The position numbers were made by a program, and so were the translations under genes. From JAJTFW01 sp031421935 (GTDB taxonomy: Bacteria; Bacteroidota; Bacteroidia; AKYH767-A; OLB10): DNA of 12,985 bases. This document shows positions 1-5,824 of the stretch, one piece after another. Position 1 is the stretch's first letter. Each line of letters opens with the position of its first letter. Location: the NCBI GenBank assembly GCA_031421935.1, contig JANOPQ010000072.1, forward strand, positions 1-12,985. Direction: 5' to 3'. The notes under the pieces were generated by a model. It was not told the DNA's origin, searched no databases, and saw only the letters and a list, made by a program, of their open reading frames with translations.

Positions 1-71
1 GCGACTAATTCCTTTTTCAGGTCTTCAGGGTAAACCCTTAACTTCCTAATTGCTTTTAAATTTGGTTTCAT
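1..71 (-). CDS. N-terminus of a probable transposase OrfA (partial)
   Basis: An open frame starts at an ATG (71-69) and continues without a stop to the left edge, giving 23 complete codons: MKPNLKAIRKLRVYPEDLKK and then ELV. The pattern R-K-L-R-V-Y-P-E-D-L-K-K-E-L-V resembles the first helix of the IS3-family OrfA helix-turn-helix proteins of Bacteroidota, which typically read 'RVYP/S-E-x-F/L-K-x-x-V-V'. In such elements OrfA binds the terminal repeats and is joined to the OrfB integrase by frameshifting. The fragment is too short for certainty; it could be another small DNA-binding protein. The start sits 2 bp after a 6-bp inverted repeat. Confidence 0.4.
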   Translation of the reverse strand, partial: MKPNLKAIRKLRVYPEDLKKELV

Positions 72-73
72 AT

Positions 74-92
74 GTTGACGATTGTGGTCAAC
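74..92. repeat. Inverted repeat GTTGAC-N7-GTCAAC
   Basis: Perfect 6-bp arms (74-79 and 87-92) separated by 7 bp, ending 2 bp upstream of the minus-strand ATG at 71. It may be part of the insertion-sequence terminus, a transposase binding site, or a hairpin that masks the start codon of the partial orfA. A shorter dyad, CCTA-TAC-TAGG (92-102), touches it. Confidence 0.5.
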
Positions 93-110
93 CTATACTA
101 GGGACGTACA

Positions 111-190
111 AACATCTAACATCTAACATCCAACATCTAACATCCAACATCTAACATCTAACATCTAACATCTAACATCTAACATCCAAC
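111..190. repeat. 7-bp tandem repeat, 11 copies of AACATCT/AACATCC
   Basis: Positions 111-187 are exactly eleven contiguous heptamers with no indels. Copies 1, 2, 4 and 6-10 are AACATCT; copies 3, 5 and 11 are AACATCC. A partial AAC follows at 188-190. The last base overlaps the stop codon (192-190) of the minus-strand coiled-coil gene, so on that strand the array is transcribed directly after the stop as (GATGTTA/G)n. The other side abuts the proposed insertion-sequence end at 110. A 7-bp unit can gain or lose copies by polymerase slippage. There is no spacer structure, so it is not a CRISPR array. Confidence 0.93.
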
Positions 191-2367
191 TACTTATTCA
201 GCGCTTTCTTATGTGCATCAACTTGCATAAAAAATGTATTCTCTGTCATGCTCTGTCCATTTTTAAAATAGAAAGATCCACCATAGCTGTACAATACTTT
301 TATGTAAGTTGCTTTCTCAGCATTTGATTTAACGATGGTACGGAATACAGTTCGATTCGCTTCTACGATGGTATCTTGAGTAATTCCTTCCACCACAAAT
401 TCCTTGTCAAAGTCAATTTTGTAATCGTTGATGTCTTTTACTCCTTTCTTCGGATCTGCTTTTCCAGCAGCTGCCAACGCTTTTTTCTGTGCTTCTATAT
501 CATCATTACGTTTCTTTGCTGCATCTTCCTCTTGCTTCTTTTTCATTTCAGCAGCCAAACGTAGTGATTCTGCTTCTTGCTCCTTTAGCGCTTTCGCTAA
601 AGAATCTTTCTCTAGTTTAAGTTTTTCTTGACGCGCTAACTCTAACTGATTTGCTTTCTCTTTTGCATCCGCAATAGAGTCTTGCTTAAATTTCGAACGA
701 ACTAATGCCAATGAATCTTGAACGGCACGTTCACGTGCAATTTTTGCCAACTCTTCTTGACGTGCTTTATCTTGTGCTTCTGTAATTGCTTTTTGACGAG
801 CGGCTTCTTCTACAGCTAACTCTGCAGCTTTCTCTGCTTTCTCTTTTGCTAAACGTGCTGCTTCCTCTGCTTTCGCTTTCTCTTGTGCTTTTGCTAATGC
901 ATCAGCTTCTGCAGCTTTTTCTGCTTTCTCTTTTGCTAGACGTGCTGCTTCCGCTGCTTTCGCTTTCTCTTGTTCTTTCACTAACGCATCCGCCGCAGCT
1001 TTCTCTTGTGCTTTTTGTTCAATTTCTGCGAGACGGGCCTGCTCTGCTGCTTTTGCTAAACTATCTCTTTCTGCTTTGGCAGCTACTTCTGCTTCTAAAC
1101 GTTCACGTTCTTTTTGTGCCTTCAACTCTTCTTGCTTTTGCTTTTCTTGAGCTTGAGCAAGTGCATCTTGTTCTGCTTTCAATCGTGCTTTCTCCGCTAA
1201 TTCAGCCGCTGCACGTTCCTTTTCTACTTTTGCTAAACTATCTTGCTTCACTTTTTCCGCTGCTGCTAATTCCAAAGCTGCAATTCTAGCTTTTTCTTTT
1301 TCTACATTAAGTGAATCGGCAATTTCTTTCTCACGCACTTTACGAGCGGCGTCGGCAATTTTTGCTTCTTCACGTGCTTTATTGATGGAATCTTGTTCTG
1401 CTTTACTACGCGCAAGTGCTTCCTGTTTTTCTTTTTCTTTCGCTACTAAGAGGGAATCTTGTTTTGCTTTTTCTTCAATACGAGCTAATGAATCTTTCTC
1501 TGCTTGCAATCGGGCTTTCTCTGCGGCTTCGGCTTGGAGTCGGACTTTTTCAACTGCGACTAAACTATCCTGACTTGCCTTTTCTTTCGCCAATTGAGCA
1601 GCCGATGCCGCTTCTTGTTTTGCTTTTTCCTTTGCAATAGAATCGTTTTTCTCCTGCTCTATAGCGGCTAACTTCGCTGCTTCAATTCTTTGTTGTTCTT
1701 TTACTTTGTCTAACGAATCGCGACGTGCTTTATCAGCAGCGAGCTCATCTTTCCTTGCTTGAGCGAGTGAATCTTGACGCGCTTTTTCTTCAGCTTTAGC
1801 ACGTAATGCATCCTGCTTTACCACTTCCGATGCCATTTTCTGCTTCACCACATCCATCTCCGCTTTTCTTGACTTCGAATATTCAGGATCATAATCAAAA
1901 TCTTCATACGCATCGCTATAGCCTAATTTTGTTACAGGTGGAGCTGCTTCTTTAGGTTGTTCTACACCTTCTGGAGCTTTGAATAAATCAATCTTAAACT
2001 TAAAACTGAAAATTTGACTTTCATAACTCTCTGGAACTTTCGTATCCACTAAAACTGATTTTGTAATGGTGCCATTCTTTGAAAAGACGATTGTGTATAA
2101 ATGTCCAAGATCAAGGTTAAAAATAAATTTACCTCCAGCTGAACTAAGCAAGTTGTCAGAAGTCTCCGAGCCTTTCATCACTTTTATTTCAGCACCTTCT
2201 AATCCTTTACCATCTTGTTGAACATTTCCGAGCAATTCAAGATAGCCAGGACGTTGAGCATAAGAGCTACTCGCAATTAATACGGCAATAAGGGCAATGG
2301 TCCAGATGCGGACATACTTTAGGGATCTATTCAATGTATTCTGTTTTAGCTGGGAAATATTCATCAT
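190..2367 (-). CDS. Secreted coiled-coil protein with N-terminal beta domain
   Basis: I do not recognise a named family. Residues 1-37 form a signal peptide (basic stretch, hydrophobic 21-32, likely cleavage SYA|Q). Residues about 39-115 (GYLELLGNVQQDGKGLEGAE...GGKFIFNL...) look like a carboxypeptidase-regulatory/PEGA-type beta sandwich. Residues about 160-640 are an almost uninterrupted charged Lys/Glu/Ala helix, rich in K-x-K-Q-D-S-L-A blocks, predicted coiled coil or single alpha-helix, superficially TolA-like. The last 80 or so residues are a compact non-repetitive domain. It probably works in the periplasm or at the surface as a spacer or scaffold. Tandem ATGs (2367 and 2364) leave the start ambiguous by one residue. 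It lies 21 bp after the HMG-CoA lyase stop, so co-transcription is possible; a weak TACTTTCG box (2382-2375) lies between. Confidence 0.85.
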   Translation of the reverse strand: MMNISQLKQNTLNRSLKYVRIWTIALIAVLIASSSYAQRPGYLELLGNVQQDGKGLEGAEIKVMKGSETSDNLLSSAGGKFIFNLDLGHLYTIVFSKNGTITKSVLVDTKVPESYESQIFSFKFKIDLFKAPEGVEQPKEAAPPVTKLGYSDAYEDFDYDPEYSKSRKAEMDVVKQKMASEVVKQDALRAKAEEKARQDSLAQARKDELAADKARRDSLDKVKEQQRIEAAKLAAIEQEKNDSIAKEKAKQEAASAAQLAKEKASQDSLVAVEKVRLQAEAAEKARLQAEKDSLARIEEKAKQDSLLVAKEKEKQEALARSKAEQDSINKAREEAKIADAARKVREKEIADSLNVEKEKARIAALELAAAEKVKQDSLAKVEKERAAAELAEKARLKAEQDALAQAQEKQKQEELKAQKERERLEAEVAAKAERDSLAKAAEQARLAEIEQKAQEKAAADALVKEQEKAKAAEAARLAKEKAEKAAEADALAKAQEKAKAEEAARLAKEKAEKAAELAVEEAARQKAITEAQDKARQEELAKIARERAVQDSLALVRSKFKQDSIADAKEKANQLELARQEKLKLEKDSLAKALKEQEAESLRLAAEMKKKQEEDAAKKRNDDIEAQKKALAAAGKADPKKGVKDINDYKIDFDKEFVVEGITQDTIVEANRTVFRTIVKSNAEKATYIKVLYSYGGSFYFKNGQSMTENTFFMQVDAHKKALNK
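822..995 (-). repeat. 87-bp near-identical direct repeat inside the coiled-coil gene
   Basis: The segment from 822 recurs from 909, an offset of 87 bp (29 codons), with only a few substitutions over roughly 80 bp. Both copies encode QEKAKA-E/A-EAARLAKEKAEKAAE. This shows the helix lengthened by in-frame tandem duplication. The exact right end is approximate because similarity fades into the generally repetitive coding sequence. Confidence 0.75.
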
Positions 2368-2388
2368 GTTTAAACGAAAGTATACAAT

Positions 2389-3261
2389 TTATGTTGCTAG
2401 TGGCTCTTGAAATACAGCGGAAGCCATCATGAGGGCGTGTGCGAATTGGGACGAATCAATAGAACTTTTCACATTCCTTTCATTTAGGAACTGATAGAGA
2501 TTCTCAGAGGCAAGATTTCCGACTAGAACATCTTCTGCCATGGGACATCCTCCATACCCTTTCATAGCAGAGTCGAAGCGTCGACAACCACTATCCCAAG
2601 CAGCAGTCACCTTCGATTTCCAATTGTCGGCACTGGCATGCAAATGAGCGCCAATTTTTACTTGGGGTAAAGATGGGATTACAGCATCAAATATTTTTTT
2701 CACGTCAGCCGGTTGAGCGAGTCCGACGGTATCCGACATTGCAATTATTTTTACACCTAACGATGCGATTTGCTTGGTCCACTTCACGGCGATATCTTCA
2801 TTCCATGCATCTCCATACGGATTTCCAAAGGCCATGCTCATGTACACCACCAATTCTTTGTGATGCCTCAAGCATAAATTTTGGATGATCTCAACCGATT
2901 GCAAAGATTCATCAATACTGCTATTGGTATTTCTTTGTTGGAAGGTTTCGGAGATGGAAAATGGAAATCCGAGATAGGAGATCTCATCAAACTCACAAGC
3001 ATCCTCTGCTCCTCTCACATTGGCTACAATGGCTAGTAATTTAGTACGATCATTTAATTCCAATTGACTTAATACTTCGGCCGTATCACGCAATTGAGGA
3101 ATTGCTTTAGGAGAAACGAAACTTCCGAAATCGATTACATCATATCCCACTCCTAAGAGTGTATTGATGTATGCAATTTTTTGAGCTGTAGGAATAAACC
3201 ACGAGAGGCCTTGCATGGCGTCACGTGGACATTCAATCCATTCTACTCTTTCGTTTCCCAT
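2389..3261 (-). CDS. Hydroxymethylglutaryl-CoA lyase
   Basis: A 290-residue TIM-barrel lyase expected to cleave HMG-CoA to acetyl-CoA and acetoacetate (EC 4.1.3.4), the last step of leucine breakdown, in the cytoplasm. Family signatures appear in order: ECPRDAMQG (10-18), with the catalytic Arg13-Asp14 and Gln17 of the 'RDGLQ' motif; SISETFQQRNTNSSIDESLQ (102-121); MSDTVGLAQP (175-184); the metal-binding H-x-H at His206/His208; and GYGGCPMAEDVLVGN (235-249) with the active-site loop Cys239 and Asn249. Length is normal. It starts at an ATG 12 bp beyond a strong hairpin. No other leucine-pathway gene is in the window, so it may be a stand-alone copy. HMG-CoA lyase is distinguished from homocitrate or isopropylmalate synthases by the GGCP loop and short length. 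Confidence 0.92.
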   Translation of the reverse strand: MGNERVEWIECPRDAMQGLSWFIPTAQKIAYINTLLGVGYDVIDFGSFVSPKAIPQLRDTAEVLSQLELNDRTKLLAIVANVRGAEDACEFDEISYLGFPFSISETFQQRNTNSSIDESLQSVEIIQNLCLRHHKELVVYMSMAFGNPYGDAWNEDIAVKWTKQIASLGVKIIAMSDTVGLAQPADVKKIFDAVIPSLPQVKIGAHLHASADNWKSKVTAAWDSGCRRFDSAMKGYGGCPMAEDVLVGNLASENLYQFLNERNVKSSIDSSQFAHALMMASAVFQEPLAT

Positions 3262-3273
3262 TATTCAATAGTA

Positions 3274-3297
3274 AACCCATCTCCTTCGAGATGGGTT
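3274..3297 (-). terminator. 10-bp perfect hairpin between the DUF4920 gene and HMG-CoA lyase
   Basis: AACCCATCTC and GAGATGGGTT form a perfect 10-bp stem with a 4-base loop (GAAG on the minus strand). The hairpin starts 18 bp after the DUF4920 stop codon. On the minus strand it is followed only by a short mixed T stretch (TTTACTATT), and an A-rich tract precedes it. It most likely terminates the DUF4920 transcript, but because the HMG-CoA lyase ATG is only 12 bp downstream it is also part of that gene's leader if the two are co-transcribed. Confidence 0.62.
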
Positions 3298-3315
3298 CCA
3301 ATATTTTAATTTTTT

Positions 3316-3813
3316 TTACTTGATGATTACACCATCAGCCTCAAAGGACAATGCGTATTCAGGCTCAGTAATTTTTTCAATTTCTTCTTTTGATTTACCA
3401 TCGTCTTTAGCAAAGTGACGAAGATCTGCAACGGATGTAGTATCTACAAAAGCACGACCCATCATCACTGCCGATTTTCCTGCGCAATCTTTAGGAACAA
3501 AAAATCCATAATCCTTAAAACTCACACGCATGGTAGACCCGTCGCTTTTGTCAACTGTCATCCAACATCCTTTGGTTTGACAAGCCGAATTAATTTTTCC
3601 TCCTACTTTAACATTCTCAACGGTTGTTGCTCCTGCATTTACCATGGCTACTAGAGAATCCATTGAAATAGCTCCAGCCTCTTCGATGTCAGTACCAAAT
3701 TTTGCAGCAATCACAGTAGAATCAATCTCTGGATTTGCTTTTTCTTCATTCGATTTTGTCCCGCAAGACGATAAGGCGATAATGATTGATCCAAACAATA
3801 CTAATTTTTTCAT
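3316..3813 (-). CDS. DUF4920 family lipoprotein
   Basis: 165 residues from the ATG at 3813. The frame stays open 21 codons further upstream, but that extension has no function as a signal and the MKKLVLFGSIIIALSSC start gives a textbook lipoprotein signal with lipobox LSSC (Cys17), so I use it. Mature features are CQTKGCWMTV (78-87; Cys78, Cys83, Trp84), SFKDYGFFVPKDCAGK (98-113, third Cys at 110) and a C-terminal EYALSFEADGVIIK. The C-x4-C-W-M pattern and size match DUF4920, a Bacteroidota family of unknown function; the cysteines and methionine could bind a metal, but that is inference. It is probably anchored to a cell-envelope membrane facing the periplasm. A TACTTTTG promoter box lies 25 bp upstream. 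Confidence 0.82.
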   Translation of the reverse strand: MKKLVLFGSIIIALSSCGTKSNEEKANPEIDSTVIAAKFGTDIEEAGAISMDSLVAMVNAGATTVENVKVGGKINSACQTKGCWMTVDKSDGSTMRVSFKDYGFFVPKDCAGKSAVMMGRAFVDTTSVADLRHFAKDDGKSKEEIEKITEPEYALSFEADGVIIK

Positions 3814-3837
3814 TTTTTCAGATTTTATTGACTGGTA

Positions 3838-3845
3838 CAAAAGTA
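3838..3845 (-). promoter_or_regulatory. Bacteroidota -7 box TACTTTTG for the DUF4920 gene
   Basis: Minus-strand TACTTTTG is an exact match to the TAnnTTTG consensus of Bacteroidota primary-sigma promoters, 24 bp upstream of the ATG at 3813. I see no TTG at the expected -33 distance, so the promoter is only half supported. Its position downstream of the alternative upstream start supports the shorter protein. Confidence 0.5.
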
Positions 3846-4536
3846 AAAATTGAAGAGCGATTTTTAGGGTATACATTCATAGATTTACCAACATCCGGAG
3901 GTGATTTCAATACATTGATTATCAAATATGTGTGAAATCAAGCATTAAATACCAATTAAAACCAATTTTGAGAGGCGTGTCTGCTTACTTCTGTCTCGCA
4001 GCACTGAAGGATCTTGATGCTCAAAGATTTTAATGAAATAATGATTTTTTTCAATTAAAATTCATCTTTTATCTCGATGTACGCAAACATGGACTGTGTA
4101 TACGGAAAGCGCTTCGTTTTGTAAATTTGATAGTTGTACAACTTGAAAATCTCCTTTATAACCTTGATTCTTTCTTTCTCGGCTGATTATGTCACCCTAT
4201 CTGGGTTTTGTTTTTTTTGAATATTTTAATTTCTATAATCATTTCACTCTTCTATGTTTGATTAAACGCGCTACGAATTTTTTTTTGATAAATTCATGTA
4301 TTGTAAAAACTCGAAATTAATTGCTTTGACCTAAATTTTCCTTTAAGCATGTAGCTTGCCGCTTGAAAACATTAATAAAACGAAGAATACAATTCACCTA
4401 GAAACTACTTGCAGCCTGAGGTTTACGCAGCAGTCGCAGTACTGCAGGGCTTGCATCGTTCCCAATTTAGTCGATTTTCTCCTCTTACATTGATACTACT
4501 TATTGTCAAGTTTTCTAGATATAGATTCTACAAAAC
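3846..4536. other. Intergenic region without a recognisable gene
   Basis: About 690 bp between the DUF4920 promoter and the HTH gene. No frame on either strand gives a convincing protein and no tRNA cloverleaf was seen. Most is AT-rich with T and A runs. Two patches stand out: 3972-4025 (minus strand ...ATCCTTCAGTGCTGCGAGAC...), which looks like the 'agatccttc...' intergenic sequences scattered in some Bacteroidota genomes, and 4410-4460, which is about 60% GC with repeated GCAG and CTGC words. It could be eroded mobile DNA, but that is inference. Confidence 0.5.
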
Positions 4537-5037
4537 TCATCTTCCTTTCGACAAAACAGTGATTTTATAATCGTATTTTTCATACTGCTTTATTTTACCT
4601 TTTTCATTTCTTAATGCCGTCAAATCATTTTTTGTTTGGATATAATACCAAATTTCAGGAGGTGTATGCGAAAAGGAACTTAATTTTAAAACTAAATCAT
4701 TATTCAGTTTCCGATCGCCCACTAAATACTTATAAAGATTAGTTGGTTTCATTTCAAAGATTTCTGCTAAGTCTTTCTGACTAATATTCAAGATCGTCAA
4801 ATATTGTTTTACAAAATCTAATACCTTCATATTGTTTTCGGTTTTGTCTTTTTCAATATAATCTTCAATTTGATATTGAACAGCGAGAAGTTCGTTTTTT
4901 AACTTTCTTTCTGTTGACTGTTTGCTAGATTCAGATTGAATAAATTTATTGAGTTTATTCAATTTAGCTTCCTCCCAAATTTGACTTGGATCTAATTCGG
5001 TTGCTGATTTTGATTTTTTATTTTTAACTTTTACCAT
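4537..5037 (-). CDS. HTH regulator, probable antitoxin partner
   Basis: 166 residues. The N-terminus (1-14) is Lys-rich, and 25-65 is a charged helix. Residues about 72-140 form an XRE/HigA-like helix-turn-helix: VLDFVKQYLTILNISQKDLAEIFEMKP then TNLYKYLVGDRKLNNDLVLKL, with the recognition helix around TNLYKYLVGDRK (99-110), followed by a conserved-looking PPEIWYYIQTKNDL (126-139). The pattern matches HTH proteins found beside GNAT-like genes in Bacteroidota. It follows the GNAT-like gene after a 40-bp gap, hence one operon. Its likely role is repression of its own operon through the palindromes at 5620-5657 and, if this is a toxin-antitoxin module, neutralising the partner. The toxin-first order is the one used by higBA-like systems. 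The gene is AT-rich (about 30% GC by sampling). DNA binding is well supported; antitoxin activity is inference. Confidence 0.78.
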   Translation of the reverse strand: MVKVKNKKSKSATELDPSQIWEEAKLNKLNKFIQSESSKQSTERKLKNELLAVQYQIEDYIEKDKTENNMKVLDFVKQYLTILNISQKDLAEIFEMKPTNLYKYLVGDRKLNNDLVLKLSSFSHTPPEIWYYIQTKNDLTALRNEKGKIKQYEKYDYKITVLSKGR

Positions 5038-5077
5038 CTTTAAATAAATTAAATTTTTCTATTGTATGCTAAGCTGC

Positions 5078-5584
5078 TTAACTCAAGTAACGCTCAATTA
5101 ACGCTTCGCCATCCTCTGGTGTTATGTACATTGTTGTCGACTTTTCAAACCTCTTTGCATTATACTTCGAACTATACATTCTCATTAATTTTTTTTCTTC
5201 CATCGGATCTTCTTCTTGAACATCAAAAGCTAACCAGCCTTTATAGGCTCCTTTACCATGAATGAAACCTAGTCGACAAGCATACGCAATCAAGCAACCA
5301 GCTACTAAATCATACTTTTTATCTATACCTCTATTATGTGGAGCCACTTCAATATAGGCCATGTAGGGTTCTGTTTTGTCTCGCATTTTATAGATGAGAC
5401 AACCTTCAATTTCATTTGAATTGTCAATTGTAATTAATACATACGTAAAGGCTTCCTTTATTTTCGAATGTTTGTCAAAGTTGAATCTCCATCCGCTTTG
5501 AATAGATGGTAGTCGTAGCTTTTTCCCTTCTCGAATCTCTGCTTCTACAGTCTGTCTTTGACTATCTACTATTTTTACCCGCAT
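5078..5584 (-). CDS. GNAT-like acetyltransferase-fold protein, probable toxin-like partner
   Basis: 168 residues, soluble, no signal peptide. The central part fits a GNAT fold: strand AFTYVLITIDNSNEIEGCLIYKM (45-67), then MAYIEVAPHNRGI (75-87) in the place of motif A, then the helix YDLVAGCLIAYACRLGFIHG (91-110) and the strand GWLAFDVQ (116-123). The acetyl-CoA loop is unusual: canonical R/Q-x-x-G-x-G/A is replaced by HNRGIDKKYD, with only one glycine, so cofactor binding may be altered or lost. It is the first gene of a two-gene operon with the HTH protein. GNAT enzymes paired with a small DNA-binding partner are known toxins that acetylate aminoacyl-tRNA (TacT, AtaT families), but their partners are usually ribbon-helix-helix proteins. 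The target here is unknown; a non-toxic acetyltransferase is possible. Confidence 0.68.
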   Translation of the reverse strand: MRVKIVDSQRQTVEAEIREGKKLRLPSIQSGWRFNFDKHSKIKEAFTYVLITIDNSNEIEGCLIYKMRDKTEPYMAYIEVAPHNRGIDKKYDLVAGCLIAYACRLGFIHGKGAYKGWLAFDVQEEDPMEEKKLMRMYSSKYNAKRFEKSTTMYITPEDGEALIERYLS

Positions 5585-5619
5585 ACATCCCTTATTAAAA
5601 CGTAAAGGTACAAAGAAAG

Positions 5620-5657
5620 ATTATACAAATTGTATAATATTATACATTTCGTATGAT
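5620..5657. promoter_or_regulatory. Two abutting 19-bp palindromic operators upstream of the GNAT-like/HTH operon
   Basis: Site 1 (5620-5638) reads ATTATACAAATTGTATAAT, perfectly palindromic about its central base. Site 2 (5639-5657) reads ATTATACATTTCGTATGAT, with the same arms and one arm mismatch. Both fit ATTATAC-N5-GTATRAT and lie back to back with no gap; the junction creates a third perfect palindrome, GTATAATATTATAC (5632-5645). They begin 35 bp upstream of the GNAT-like ATG, where an autorepressor would act. Sites spaced by 19 bp lie roughly two helical turns apart, suiting cooperative dimers. Binding by the neighbouring HTH protein is inference. Confidence 0.75.
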
Positions 5658-5757
5658 TTAATAGATTATTATTAATTGAAAATCAATACTATGTGTCTAA
5701 ATTATAAATTTGTGACTTATTCCTTAGAAAAACTATCTTAATCTGAATTAAATCACT

Positions 5758-5795
5758 AAAAAAAATGGCTTCTTGCTTCAGCTACAGCTTTCAGA
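5758..5795 (-). terminator. Possible terminator downstream of the diheme gene
   Basis: On the minus strand, about 60 bp after the diheme gene's stop, short overlapping dyads (TTCAG...CTGAA, AGCT...AGCT, GAAGC repeats) precede a run of eight T (5765-5758). The T-run is clear but the stem is weak, so this is tentative. Confidence 0.3.
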
Positions 5796-5824
5796 CTGAA
5801 TAAAATTAGCACTGAAAATTTATT

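Larger units (their letters stand above)
1..110 (-). mobile_element. End of a probable IS3-type insertion sequence (partial)
   Basis: On the minus strand the segment begins at 110 with TGTACGTCCCTAGTATAGG, followed by a GTTGAC-N7-GTCAAC dyad at 92-74 and then an ATG at 71 opening a transposase-like reading frame that runs off the window. A TG...CA terminus close to a small basic HTH-like orfA is the usual arrangement of IS3-family elements. The proposed boundary at 110/111 falls exactly where a 7-bp tandem repeat begins, which fits an insertion at the edge of that repeat. The other terminus and the target duplication are outside the window, so the call rests on this one end. Confidence 0.42.

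Noticed and set aside
111..190. Possible CRISPR array
   Set aside because: The units are contiguous 7-mers with no spacers and no cas genes nearby.
786..1289. 167-codon plus-strand open frame rich in Leu
   Set aside because: It is the antisense shadow of the Lys/Glu/Ala-rich coiled coil, where Leu/Ser/Phe codons mirror the repeats; no start context or family resemblance.
3814..3876. Longer N-terminus of the DUF4920 protein
   Set aside because: It would place 21 extra residues before a standard lipoprotein signal and would overlap the TACTTTTG promoter box.
3970..4030. Possible protein remnant (frame reading FEHQDPSVLRDRSKQTRLSK)
   Set aside because: Too short and with stops on both sides; more like a repetitive intergenic sequence than a gene fragment.
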